A DNA stretch of 64,000 nt from Piscicola geometra. Taxonomy: Eukaryota; Annelida; Clitellata; Hirudinida; Piscicolidae. The stretch lies in the NCBI GenBank assembly GCA_943735955.1, contig OX030960.1:4969287-5033286 (forward strand). The letters run 5' to 3'. The notes beneath the pieces were generated by a model. It ran no database searches and was not told the DNA's origin. It saw nothing but the letters and a program-made list of their open reading frames with translations. Positions within the stretch are counted from its first letter, which is position 1. Every line of letters starts with the position of its first letter. A program made the position numbers and the translations under genes. Positions 27,801 to 40,441 of the stretch are shown here, piece by piece.

Positions 27801-30800
27801 TTTTTATGTGCAATATTAAAAACACAATAAGTTAATAAAATATTATTGTAACATATTTTTTAATAGTTTTTTCAATCTTGTTATATAATATTTTTTTAAT
27901 ACCTGAGATGTCATTTGGTCCCGTACGTCATGGTCAAAAACGTTTGCAGCATCAGGCTGATCTTTATCACAAGCACTTTCTGCCGTGCCATTGTGTACAA
28001 GAATTGATCAACAATTTATCAATGTTTAATGGCTTCGGAATAAAAAATTTGCACAAAAAATGCTTGCATATTAATAATTAATTTGATTCAAATGTCTTAT
28101 TCTCTAGTTTTCCTGATCGATTATAATTATTAAATCTATAACAAATAGCAGCAACTGTGTTAGCAGGATCAAAAACTTACTATCTTTCCCAATTCCTACT
28201 TCTGCTTCCAATGGATCTCTCGTCACAAAATCAGATGACTTAGTTGCTGAGTTTGTTGTTATGGTGACAGTAGTATCTATTGTAGGAGATTGGTTAATTG
28301 CTGTGGGTGGTTAAAAATAAGTCTTTATCGTGAAATTCCCAAAAAATGGAAACAAAAAAAATATTTAAAATATAAATTATTTTTCATTTAATCATTTTTA
28401 TTCTTCTTTAAAATTTTTTAAACAGCCATTGTTAAAATTTATAACCCAAAATGAATCTTTGTTGAAAGTTTTAAACATTTTTTGTATTGAATATGATTTA
28501 TTTGTAAAACTACGAGCTATCTTAACTACAGAACACTTGTTATTTTGAAATGTAAGTAAAATCAAAAATATATTATTAGCAAAATGTAAAAAATTAATTA
28601 AACGGAGAGACTTCATACTTGTATATTTTATTTCCTAAAATTCAATATAATCAATTTATGAGAATGTAATTTATTTTGTGAATATCTATTGCTGTACTAA
28701 ATGAAAAAACTTTTCTAGATTTTGATCATGCTAAAAACTTTCAATAATAATAAAAAAAATTCAATTTTTTTAGTTCACAAATTATGTAACCACAAACTAA
28801 AGTTTACTTTTTGCTATTTACAAAGCGCTATACCAAGTGTTGACAACATGTCACTGTATAAAATCTTTAGAAAAATTATTTTCAACAGTTTTTAAGAGGT
28901 CTTATGTGATTATTGGTGATTACGGCACACTTTCTATTTTACGAAATGTTAAGCAAAGATACTTGAAAACTGTAAAAATATTAAAAAATATTTAGTTAGT
29001 ATGTCATGAACACAAGGTTGTTTTTAATTGAATATAATTGCCAAATAGACTTTTTAACACTATATCAACTGTTTTTCATACAAGGCACGTCTTGTTTTTA
29101 ATACTTAAAATAAAAATAAAAAATTTAATAAAACAAAAACTAGCAAGTTAGAATAAAAATTTGTACTATTTCAATATCACATAATTTATAAATAAATCTC
29201 ATTAAAACCGGTTGAGAGTAAAAGTAAGTGTTAAAAGCTATGTTTTAAACATGGGACTCAATATTGTAGTTTTCTTTTTCAAAAAACTTTTAAAATCAGT
29301 CAAACTTTTGGAAGGATTATTTCAAAATTTATATAGAAACTCTTTTGGAAACACTGATCGATAAAAGACATTTCGACGTCATTATTGAAGCTACAAAAGA
29401 AATGTTTCAGATAAACCTTTTAAATGTGACAATTAAAAATAAATTGTTGTTTTTTCCTTTTGATTTCTTTTAATGCTTAAAATTTTTAACACACTACATT
29501 GAAAGGTTTTTATAATTTAAATTTTTATCTTTTATATAAATATATAAAAACTGAGCAAAATATACAAATCACAGCTTGAACCAATGTCTATAATTAAATA
29601 AAAGGATGTGGCCAAACAACTGTGTTGGGAAAAAACTAAAATCAAAATTTATGACATTTCTTATGATAGAAAAATTTTTTGAAACCGAAAAAAGTTAATA
29701 AAAAAGAAATATTATTTTCTTTAAAGAACCAACCCTTGAGAGAGTGCATGTGACAATGACAGAGACCTCCGTCATACGAGGGAGATTTGAAGTAATTCCC
29801 TCTTCCGAGGTTCGGCATACTTCGTCTAGGTGCCATACGTTTACCGGTCACTAAAGTCGCCATGTTGCTTCCTGATGCTGTTTTGCTTTTCCGGCTTTCT
29901 GAACCAAGCCATGCGTTCAAGCTTTTAACACTGTCAATTTGTTCTGGCTTCGTCGACATCCGCTCTAGACTTTCTGCGGAGCTCTGTGGGTTGATTTTTC
30001 GTTGACTTTTGCATTAGCATCTTCTTTAAATTTTGTTTGCTTTTTAAAAAATCTATTTTTAAATGTTTGCAATAATTCAAAGTAAAATTATTTTAAAAAC
30101 ATTTTTTATATAATAAATATTGTCTTTCAATATTTAATTTAAAAAAACAAATTTTAGAGGTATTGAAATAAAATATGTTTACTAACTTTATACTTTTCGA
30201 CCAGGTATAATTTGTTGTCACGCAAGACTCGAGATATTTTGTGCTTTTTAGTGAAACGACAAAAGAAGTACATAACGCAAAAGATACATCCAGCCACCAC
30301 CACAAAGCCCACAACCCCTGCCAGAACCATCAGGAACAACGGTATGTAACCAAAAAGACTTTCGAAAAGACCCACACTTTTCTCACTGGCGTTTGCAGAA
30401 GTAAATAGAGTATGGTTGAAATGGATAGATAAAACCTCGGTAGCAGAAAGGCTGGGAACTCCGTGGTCTTGAACTTTGATGATCAAATGGTAGATAGAGT
30501 AGTGTTTAAGCGAATTATTTTTGAGATCAGAAAAGTTTTCCATGATTTCTAGAAAATTCTTGGCAATGTATATTAAGCCACTTGTTGCTTCAATGGCAAA
30601 TCCATGTTTTTCGTTTCCTTTAATGATAAGGTAAGTGAGATTAGCATTAAGTCCTGAATCAACATCGATAGCTCTGCACTTTACCACTGCACTGTTGACC
30701 TCTGTTGCAGTCTTTCTATCTATATACACTTCATGGTGTGAAGAGTTTGGAAAGAGAAAGACAGGAGGGTTGTCGTTAACATCTAGTACAGTTACTGTCA

Positions 30801-33800
30801 CATTAGTTTTGGAGGTTAATTCTTTAATGAAAATTCCGCTGCTATCGATGTTTTCTGCCCTCACAATCAGGCGATGCATTTCTTTTTTCTCTCTGTCCAA
30901 TTTCTTCAACAATGTTATCTCTCCACTCGTTTTATTTAGTTTGAACGCAATGCTTTTTTTTTCAAACGCATAAAAAACCTTTTTAAACCTATCACTTAGA
31001 TCTGCATCAGTTGCACTCATCACTCCCACAATTGTACCTTCCTTCTCATCTTCTCCAATTCTGAAGCTACATTCTCCTCCGCAGTCAAACACAGGCGCAT
31101 TATCGTTCTCGTCTTCCACCTCAATCACCAGAGTTGTCGTTGCAGTGCGAGGGTTCGATGGGTCATCACTAACTATCACTTTGTACTCGTACCTTTTCTT
31201 TATTTCGTAGTCGAGCCTAGCATTCACTCTAACGAGGCCATTGTTGTGTTCTATTATAAAATGTGATTCTTCTTCCGTAACAACTGCCTCGATGTCCGTT
31301 GAAGCTGCTTCGACTTGGGTCTCTTCAATTTGGTAATGGAAGAGAGAAGAGCCGCTTGCGTCGTCATCGTGAGCTGACATCTTTATCACTTGAGATTCTA
31401 AAAAGTTATTGTTAATAGTGTCAATGTACACATATACTTTTTGCCTTTTTTACATTTTCTTATTTTTACTTTGTTAAATATTCTTTTTCATTCAATTCCA
31501 ACTTTAAAATAAACTTATAAATTTTATTATTCATAGGAAAGTCACTGTATGTCGTTTTGTTATAAAAAAACATTTTTGAGCTTAAACTGAAATGCGTCAC
31601 GTTCTTAAGATAGCTCAGTTCACAGATTATAATTGCAGTGTTTTTTATCACGCTGTTTATTCTATGTTCTTCGATAGTCATTCATGTTGCATTCAGCAAT
31701 ATGAGTTATTGTTTATGAGTTTCAGATATAATGAACATTTTATTGACAGAGTCAGTTTCTAAAAGTTGTATTTAATCTTGTAATTAAAGTTTTATATATA
31801 CATGATGAATTAGCAATGGCATGTAAAAATTATCCAGATGATTTTTTTACGTCATATGGTTAATTAACTACATTCTTAACATTTTACATAATAAGTTAAT
31901 TAATTGAAATGAATTACATACTCACTAAGAAAAGCGGACTCAGAGACACTAGCGTAATAGATTTGCTTGTTAAAGTAAGGGCTGTGTTCGTTTTCGTCGA
32001 TGACGTAAACGTTTAGGATTTCTATGGTTTCTAATGGAGGTGTGCCATCATCTCTGCAGCTCAATGTTAACTGTCATGTGTGTGGAGGATTGAATGGTCA
32101 TAATTAAATATTGGTTTATACTTTCAATTTATTTTAAAGTTTTGAAAAACAAGATAAAAAAATAATTCTGAAGTAGGATAAATAAAAATATTATTTAAAC
32201 TTGAGAAATTATAACGAACATTTGAAAAAAGAATTTGTATAGTTAAATAATAGTATTACATCTTGGCGGCCACCACTGCCTATTGAACCATCACCCTAGG
32301 GGACGTAATAAATTATAAATCTTTCTATATTTTGCCTTCTTATGTCTCTCATTAATAGCGTTTCAACAGTTCATAAAGAAAAACTTATGAAAATGTATTT
32401 ACAAAAACGTGACAAATTAACCTATAAATTACCTTAAATAAAATTAATTACGCTTTGCAAAGAAAAGATACTTGATACGCCTCGTTACGTCGTTGTGAAA
32501 ATAATTTTTCATCGTTTAACCTATTTCAAAAAAAATTTCAAGTTTAGAATAAAAAATGTATCAATTTAAAAAAACTATTCTTTTCTTACATAAATATTCA
32601 TATCAGAGCTGAAGTTTAAAAATGTTTTTTCAAGTAAAGGGAAGTAGGCTCTGGACCTCCCCACCCCCCGGACACACCCCCAGGATCGTCCGTGCTGGGT
32701 AAGACTCCACAAGATTTGCAGCCAGATAGCTTGAATAAAAAAAAGTTTTTTTGTGATAAAATGTAAAGCCAAAAAGTCTGTGTTTCAAATTCTTTCAAAT
32801 AAGTGTTCTTGATTATTTTGAGGCAGAAATTTTTGTATCAAAACTGTCTACTCACACAAAAATCCAATTTAAAAAGTTCAAATAGTTGAAATAGTTTTTG
32901 TTTTTCCGATAAAAAAACTGATTTTGAATAATTTCGATGAAGTATTATTAGGAAATAAATAAACATTAAACCTTTCTAATAAGCTTTTTTCAAAATTAGA
33001 TCACAATAACACACACACACACACAAATTTATTAATCATTTGTAAATTAATTTTGAATTAACCCATGTGAAAAAAAACACATAAACTAAATAGTAAGTGC
33101 AAAACATGACAGATATGGTGACAAAATGAAGCATTCTTTTGAGGATACTTAAGTTATACACTTAGTATTCATGCTCTAAATGAATATAATTAATAATTTT
33201 ATTGTTTTTTATGTAAATTTTGTGGTAATAAGCTGGAAGAGATTGATGTAGAAGACGATAAGTTCTCTCAAATCGAATCCCTCGGGTTTTTCTTAAGCCA
33301 GTTTTAAAAAAAAAATTGAAATTATTCAGAAAATTAAGTCATGAACATCAAATAACGATTTAAAATTAAAAAGCTTTTCATAAAAAAGTTAAGAAAATCT
33401 TTTGAAGCTTTCTAAATAGATGAGAAAGGGATAATGTCGAAAATGAAAAAGAGTGAATATCTTATTAAAAGACTCATTAAAGATCCAACTGATGAATGCA
33501 AAAGCGCTAAATCAATTTGTTTCATAAATGAAGACAAAATAATGGGCGCTGCAAATGCCAAGTTTGTTCACATACTGAATTTGATCACCGACGCCTGTGC
33601 AAGCATAGAGCTTAAGTATAAAAAATTTAAAAACGAAAAACATATATAGAATTAAAATATAATTCTTTATTAAATTTTTTCAAACAAATAAATTGAATAG
33701 AAAAGCTGAGATGACTTTTTAATTAAAGTTTAGACTTAGAGAGAATTATTTTAAATTTTGTTCAAGATTGTTTAACTTTAAAATTATATTTCACATACAT

Positions 33801-36800
33801 TTTGAAAAAAATGTTACATACTAAAACTTTTGCCAGTTGAGCAAATCTTATATTGAAGTAATACTTTTTAATCATAGAAAATGCTTTATTATATTGTATA
33901 AAAATATACTTTACTTTGCATCTAAAGATTATAATTGGTAATACAAACGTGAATAACTATCAATCAGTCATTTCCATTTCAAACAAAGTTTTAAATTATA
34001 CTTTTTCCGAAAAATTGCTTTGCTTATAAAAATAATTAATCAAATCTCAAAATTTTCATTATTTAAACACTTGTTAAATAGTTTATTCAATCATTCAATT
34101 AACACTTTTTTTTGCAAATCTATTTTGCAAAGTTAGAAAAAATGAAATTTATTGAAATATTTATCTCAAAAAACAAAAATAAATAGAAAAGATTGACAAA
34201 GATCCAAACACTTCACCAACACTCATAAAAGTGTTCAAGCGAATACATACTAAAAACGCAAAATAAAAAATAATTTTTTTTCCCATTAAACACAAACCTC
34301 ATAGTGAGCATGCTTTTCTCGATCAAATACTTTTCTGGTGGTGATCTTGTACTCGTGTTTCGAGAGCTCCACCAACTCAAAGTCAGACCTGCCAATCAAC
34401 GAACACGTTACCTCTCCTCCAGCCAACGAATCAGCGTCCTTGACTACCACGTGAGCGACGAACATCCCTGTTGGTGCGTTCTCAAGCACTTCGGCCCGAC
34501 CAGAGGGCGTCAGGCTGTTGACGCTGATGACTGGAGCGTTGTCATTCACGTCATCGACCACTACTTCGACCACTGCCGTTGACGACAGCACCGTTTCGAA
34601 GGCCTCTTCGTTTGCAGCCACCACCATCAATTTGTAGCGTTTCATGTGTTCATAGTCTAGTTCTCGTTTGAGAAAAACCAGTCCTGAGTTAGAATTCACA
34701 CTGAAAACGTCTCCATATGCCTTCAAGGAAGCTTCCGAGAGACTGTAAAAAACTTTCCCATTAACACCTAAATCCTCGTCCGTGGCCGTCACTGTTGTGA
34801 TGACGGTACTTTTAGGAGTGTTTTCAAGCAAAGTGACTTGGTAGAAAGGTTTGGAGAAGCGAGGAGGGTGGTCGTTGGCATCGAGAACTGAGATCTTAAG
34901 CAACATGGAAGCGCTCTTCGGAGGTCTTCCACCGTCCATCGCCACCAGAGTCGCCTGTGGCAATTTTTATTTTTATTTTAAAAATTTAATTCAAAAAAAC
35001 CTTGACAGACACTTAATTGATCGCAACATACTCCTAAATTTTAAACTTTGATGTTTTCTTGTAATTATACATTAAAAATATGTTGAACTTTGTTACAATG
35101 TTTATTATATACAGTAATGAAACACCGAAAACACATAATTACTAAGCTTCTCCACTAACTTCATAGTAATCCTTCTTTTCTCGGTCTAAAAGGGAGATGA
35201 GCTTAAGTCTGACGTTTGCTGAGCCGTCTGCATGGTCCACCAACTGCAACTCAAAGCTGCTACTTTTGCTTATTAAGGAATATTCCTGTGTAAAATTAGT
35301 TCAATCTTGTAAAAAAAGTTAGCATTCATTTCAAGAAGTTAGTAAAAAAAATTTGAGAATGATCAATACTACTTGATTACTATAAATCGCCAATTTGAAA
35401 AAAAATATTGAATCATTTGAAAAGGTTTGGAGAATCTATTGTCAAAAATAATAAATGATGTTGACGAAGATGTTCCAAGTTAAGGAAACATTGTAACTTC
35501 ATGTTAATTAAATACTTTTAATAAATCAAGAATAAGCTACAAGCTTAGCTTCAAAGCGGTAAATTTGGAAACAGTATACTTTTTTAAATATTAAAAACTT
35601 CTAAATTTTATGCTACAACTTTGATCATAAATGAACTGGCTGGTTCATTTGAAATAATAACCGATGATTTAAAAATAGTCGAAAGAGTGACGTGAATTAA
35701 AACGGTTTAAAAGAACTTTCAGATAAATTAAAAATTTCAAGTAAACGTTAATTTCTTTGATACCAATCGAGAAATTTGATGAATATTGCATTTTTATACA
35801 TCAGAACCTTTCAGAAAAACAGCAAAGTTCATGAAATTTAAATAAAATGTATTTTTTCAAGTCTTATAATAAACTTTTATAAAAATGGGAATTATTACCA
35901 AAAATATTTTCGAAAAAATTATAATAAAATATATTTGAATAGGAGCCCCAGCAAATGATCTCCAATGTAAAAAAAATTGACTAGAAAAATTATAGCAATC
36001 AAAGAAGAACAAAGATTAGAAAAACCAAAAAGCTATGAATTTTTTTTATAAAGAAAGATAAAAATGAACTAATTAACTTATTTTAGAAAATAATAAAAAA
36101 AGAATAATAAAGACAGATAAAAACGAATTTAATGATAAGAAGAATGCATTAATTCAGTTTTTTTGTAGGTTTTCCATGAATGTAAACCATAATATATTAT
36201 ATTGAAGGGTCAATGAAATACTTAGTCTTGCTTGTATAAGTTTTTCACAAAATAATGTATAAACCTTGCTCATTAAAAATCTTTTCACAACTTTTGACTT
36301 TTTTTAAACTTATTTTATACTTAATTTCACTTGACAGTTAGCTTTGAAATAAATTACTTTTAGGTAAACACAGTGTAATAAATAGAAAACTATGTTTTTA
36401 TTATTTTAGTTTTATCATTCGAGGATAAAAAACATATTTGTTTCTACACAAGCGTGCAGTGTATTCCGTGTAGAATTGTATTCAAAACGACCAATTGTTC
36501 AAATAAACGAGATTTTGTGAAAATTTAAAAGATTTTCAAAGTCAAACTTTTATTTTATTTCAAAACAGAAACTTTGTAATTTAACATAAACTCTTGTTTT
36601 ATGATAAAATTTAAAGTATAATAAAACCAATCAATAAGTACAATGTTAGAAGAAATGTGAAACAAGATAAGCTGTGTTTGGTCATTCGTTTATGTCCAGT
36701 ATCTTGTGGGGTTTTTCCCCATTCAAATCCATATAATAAACTCTCACTGAAAATAATTGTCTGCAGGAAAAGCCCTGAGACCACTCAACGGGAGTATTAT

Positions 36801-39800
36801 TTTTGCGTCTATGATCTAATGATGATCATCATCATTGAGCGGGCATAGCTATGAAATCAGAATGAAAAATTTCCGCGGCATGACGATATGACTTTTTCAT
36901 GGCTCTCTGTTTACTGTTCAGGATTTCAATTGGTTGATTCCATGCATTGGCTGCCCAGGATCGATAATCGACCCGAAGTGTTTGTCGCTATGACATCCTT
37001 GTTCCTGCCAAGGCATTTTTATAAGCGTTTTTTTACAACTTAAAATGAATTTTTTGACATGCATACAGCATTATAGTATCAAGCATCAAAAATTGGGAAA
37101 AATAAAGATCAATTAGCCTCGTTTCAATCATTTTTTTAAAATGAAAGATTTGTTTGGGAGCCTTATTAGTGAAAAGTAAGTGACGTTCTACTTTTTATTG
37201 TTTTAAAATGCTCAATTAGTTGTTGTCAAACATTGAAACCTCGGTTTTAAAAACTTAAAAGTTTCAAGATAATGAGCAAACGTATATCATTTGAAGAATT
37301 ATATTCTTTTGTACCTAAGATTTTTTAAATCTTTTATTTAAAACATAACTTTGAAAAATTGAAAAAAACATTTAATAATCCATTAAACATTATTTTAATG
37401 AATATTGAACCCTATTTTCAACAAGAAAAACACACAAGTTAAAAACATTTTTTTCAACAAAATTTTTTTTTATTTAAAAAAACTAAAAACACTTGTTTCG
37501 AAAACTTCGCTTAGTTCGTCTTTACATATTCTTTTAATTAGAAACAGATTAATTAAATATCGATTAAAGAAGTTAGTGTTTTATTAACGTATTGAAAGTT
37601 ATTGAAGTTGAATTTTGATTAACTCGGCCCACTTGTGCAGGGGCTTTACTTTAAGATTATTCATGTAAAACGAGAAAAAGGAAAAAAAAATATTTTTAAC
37701 ATGCCAATTAGTAAGCTGTCAAAATGCCAATAAATTCATTGGTATCTACAAGCTGATACAAGAATGAAACGTTGAAAATAGGGAAATAAGCATAAAAAGA
37801 TTTTTTAAAGTAGCTCTGGGAAACATCGTGTTTTTTATTCTAAACACTTATATGATATATTCATAAAATTCCTTAGAATTGCTGTATTTTATTGTTAAAT
37901 TTTTGTACTAAGTTAATTCAAACCAATTTAGCATTTTTTCATCCATCAATTCCATTATGCTTTTTCTTCAAATAGCTTTTCCATCTTACACTTATTAAAA
38001 TTTGCATTTAATTATGAAACATTCTAATTATCTCTAGTTGAACTTTACTTTGAGCTCAATAGAGACTTTTTGATGAATAATTCAGTTTCAAATGTTTCTT
38101 TTTGTTTAAAAATCAAGTCCATATCTAACTGAATGATTGACCAACGCAATGTAAGTCATTCGAAATCTGCTCTATATTTCTTCGTCCTGTTTTCCCGTAA
38201 TTAAACTTTTGCATTTAGCAAAGGTTTTTCGATTCGTAAACAAGACCACTAAACACCCCATTATTTTTCATGGCCAATAAAATCCCAAACTACTGACACG
38301 TACTGCGAAAAATGATTCGAACCATGAATAATGCAATAACTCTTTTGGTGGTTAGCGCATAATCAACAAAGGTCTTAAAAAAGAATGTCTGTTGTTACTA
38401 TAACTCGAACGAATGCAAAATTAGCATAGCAGTAAAGCACCTTTTTTAGGGCATTCAAAGTATTTGCAAATGGAATTTGAGAAAAGAGAATTGTAGAGAT
38501 GAGAAAATGTTGAGAAAAAATTCTATATTCTTGAAAAGTTGGAATATTTTATATTTTAAAAATAAAAAAATTAAGTTTTTAAAGTTTGTTGTAAGGCAAC
38601 AATTTTGTGGTTTGATATTTGAGTTAATAAAAAAGATAATTCAGACTAAGTAATTAATTTCATTTTATGCACTGAACAATTATATCAACAACAACAAAAT
38701 ATTAAAGGATATAAAAATTTGATAGTTAAAACTATTTTCTTTATTCGAAAAATTTATTTGAGTAATGCTACACGATAAAGTGTGGAATGGTTTGAAGAAA
38801 AAGTAATTAAATGAAATAAGTCGCTTAAAAAGTGGTAAATAGAATTTTCCAAGTATTTTAAAGTCCAAAAAAATAAATTATCAAGTAAGAAACATTTTTG
38901 TAAATAGAAACATCAGGGTGTCTTCGACGTGCGATCAGACCTTGGGCCACTCGTGCAAGTGCCTGCTGCTCTCAAGCAATATTCTCACTTTAAACATATT
39001 TTCGGTTACTTTTATCGTTAATAAAATATACAAAAAAGATTAAAAGCTTTATTTAACCTGAAAAAAATATAATTAAAAAAATTTAAGTTCATTAGAACAA
39101 GAGTTTTACATTTAAACTTTTTTTTTAAATAAAAAAACTTTAAAAAGATACATTTTTTGTATGCAAACATTCTAACATTTCGAAAGTCATAAAATGTGTC
39201 ACGTGAGTACGAATATTATAATAAGCCCTAAAACAAGGTGCATCTTTTCAATGTTTTTACGCTACGCCCTTTAATTATTTTTTCACACCTAAGTTATAAA
39301 GCATTGCTCACAACTTCCCAACAAGCAATAAGTCAATAATTTGGATTTTTCATTGTCTATCGCTAATTAGCTATGTTGGCTATGCTTTCAAGTATTAAAT
39401 CCATATTTTTAATTTTCAAACCTTCTTCGAGTCACTACCACTCACTTGAACGCCAAAGAGACCAGCATCAGCGTCGTCAGCTGTCGGAAGCGAGACGAGA
39501 GCGCCAACGGGAGATGACTCTGAAATGAAAACCTGCGTTCTAGTTTTTTCAAAGACGGGTGAGTTATCGTTGAGGTCCATCAAGTTGATGGTGACCTTGA
39601 TGATGTGAAAGTGACTGGTGGGCTTGACAATGACGTCGAATGAAATGATGCAGATCGATGGAGAAGTGGAGGAAGGTGTGATGATCGCCGTGGTGGGAGG
39701 GTGGTTTGAATAATTTTTGCTGCACAAGACGTCTCTGTCTAGTCTTTTTGTGACGAACAAATCACTTGTTGACTCGTTCAGCCAAAATAAACCAATGTCG

Positions 39801-40441
39801 TTTGACTTCTTGGAGCTAGATGGGAGTCGGAAATGGTATGTGAGATGAATTGGTAAAGCTTCTTTTTCCGGGTTTCGAATTTTCGCGTCTTTCTTAAGAT
39901 TTCCTAATTTCATTGGCGTTCTAAGTTCTTCGTATAAGCTGTACTCGACCGTTCGGGTTACTTGGTTGTCTTTATTGTTGTTACTGCTTAAAATAATGTT
40001 TCTTTGAAACCGTTTTTTGCGTTTTTTAAAGTAGTTATGTCTTTTCAATTGTTTTCTTTTATGAAATTCAAGCTTTTTCAACAAATTTATATATTTTAAC
40101 GTACTTTTACCCCCATATTGTTTTCTTTGCATGGTTATAGAATGTTGATTTAAAATAACTTTGGTTCGATTAACCTCCCAAGTTTTAAATTCAAAAGTAA
40201 TTTTTGGTTTCAATGTTCTTGAACAAGCATTAAAAATGATCATGACTATAATTACTAGAAATGCAGCCACTACTACTATCAGTATTTTTTGAAGCCGGAA
40301 ACCCAACCCCCGCTTTCTACCATTTCCACAGCAACTGATCATGACACAATTCTTTTCTTGAATATTTTCCGCAACATGTTGATGAATAGTTGGGCGTGTG
40401 TTTTGTGGTTTCTCTTCATTGCGATTTTGTCCATCTATCAT
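23969..40441 (-). CDS. Protocadherin, copy B (9 coding exons, 1496 aa)
   Basis: Paralogue of copy A in opposite orientation, tail-to-tail. Coding exons in transcript order: 40441-39446, 35285-35160, 34954-34298, 32070-31926, 31397-30187, 29983-29734, 28300-28181, 27979-27903, 24877-23969; total 4491 nt, in frame. Architecture as copy A: signal-anchor-like helix at ~51-72, KKRKKR at 139-144, seven cadherin repeats, transmembrane helix, Gln/Pro-rich tail. Only exons 1 and 9 differ in length from copy A. No premature stop is seen, so both copies appear functional. Predicted role is plasma-membrane adhesion; the ligand is unknown. Confidence 0.9.
24878..27902 (-). other. Copy B intron 8
   Basis: 3.03 kb, GTATTA to TTAACAG. 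AT-rich with small ORFs on both strands; none is splice-supported. Confidence 0.6.
27903..27979 (-). CDS. Copy B exon 8: short cytoplasmic exon
   Basis: 77 nt, phase 1-0, acceptor GGCACGGCAG, donor GTATTA. Shares ACDK, NVFDHD and TSQ with copy A but differs in between. The weak acceptor is conserved. Confidence 0.7.
28181..28300 (-). CDS. Copy B exon 7: cytoplasmic tail, Ser/Thr-rich
   Basis: 120 nt, phase 1-1, acceptor ACCCACAG, donor GTAAGT. Reads AINQSPTIDTTVTITT and PLEAEVGIGKD, matching copy A with few changes. Confidence 0.85.
28301..29733 (-). other. Copy B intron 6
   Basis: 1.43 kb, GTTGGT to ACCCACAG. Nothing else seen. Confidence 0.6.
29734..29983 (-). CDS. Copy B exon 6: cytoplasmic tail
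   Basis: 250 nt, phase 0-1, acceptor CCCACAG, donor GTTGGT. Upstream of the acceptor there is a 1-nt deletion relative to copy A, so the longer form of this exon would be out of frame here. Confidence 0.8.
30187..31397 (-). CDS. Copy B exon 5: EC5-EC7, transmembrane helix
   Basis: 1211 nt, phase 1-0, acceptor TTTTTAG, donor GTTAGT. Contains DENDNAPVF and LDVNDNPPVF, then the hydrophobic helix beginning YIPLFLMVLAGVV and the FTKKHK stop-transfer. Differs from copy A at only scattered positions over 403 codons. Confidence 0.93.
31926..32070 (-). CDS. Copy B exon 4: end of EC4 and start of EC5
   Basis: 145 nt, phase 0-1, acceptor ATGACAG, donor GTGAGT (copy A has GTTAGT here). Reads LTLSCRDDGTPP and DENEHSPYF. 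Confidence 0.88.
32071..34297 (-). other. Copy B intron 3
   Basis: 2.23 kb. Contains a GC-rich patch at 32640-32730 (CCCACCCCCCGGACACACC) unlike its surroundings, perhaps an old repeat insertion, and a short (AC)n near 33010. Confidence 0.6.
34298..34954 (-). CDS. Copy B exon 3: end of EC2, EC3, most of EC4
   Basis: 657 nt, phase 0-0, acceptor GCCACAG, donor GTTTGT. Same motif order as copy A (AMDGGRPP, DANDHPPRF, LDYE, DVNDNAPVI, FDRE). Confidence 0.92.
35160..35285 (-). CDS. Copy B exon 2: middle of EC2
   Basis: 126 nt, phase 0-0, acceptor TTACACAG, donor GTTAGT. Encodes EYSLISKSSS and, toward its end, the LDREKKDYYE motif. Many substitutions relative to copy A exon 2 fall in its first 27 codons. 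Confidence 0.85.
35286..39445 (-). other. Copy B intron 1
   Basis: 4.16 kb, GTGAGT to TTACACAG. A higher-complexity patch at 36650-37020 may be an inserted repeat. No coding exon could be supported. Confidence 0.6.
39446..40441 (-). CDS. Copy B exon 1: signal anchor, pro-region, EC1, start of EC2
   Basis: 332 codons, phase 0, donor GTGAGT. The ATG follows GTTGACAG as in copy A, again suggesting a 5' UTR intron. The hydrophobic helix KILIVVVAAFLVIIVMIIF is followed by a basic pro-region ending in KKRKKR. The first ~138 residues diverge from copy A, and the rest is nearly identical. Confidence 0.88.
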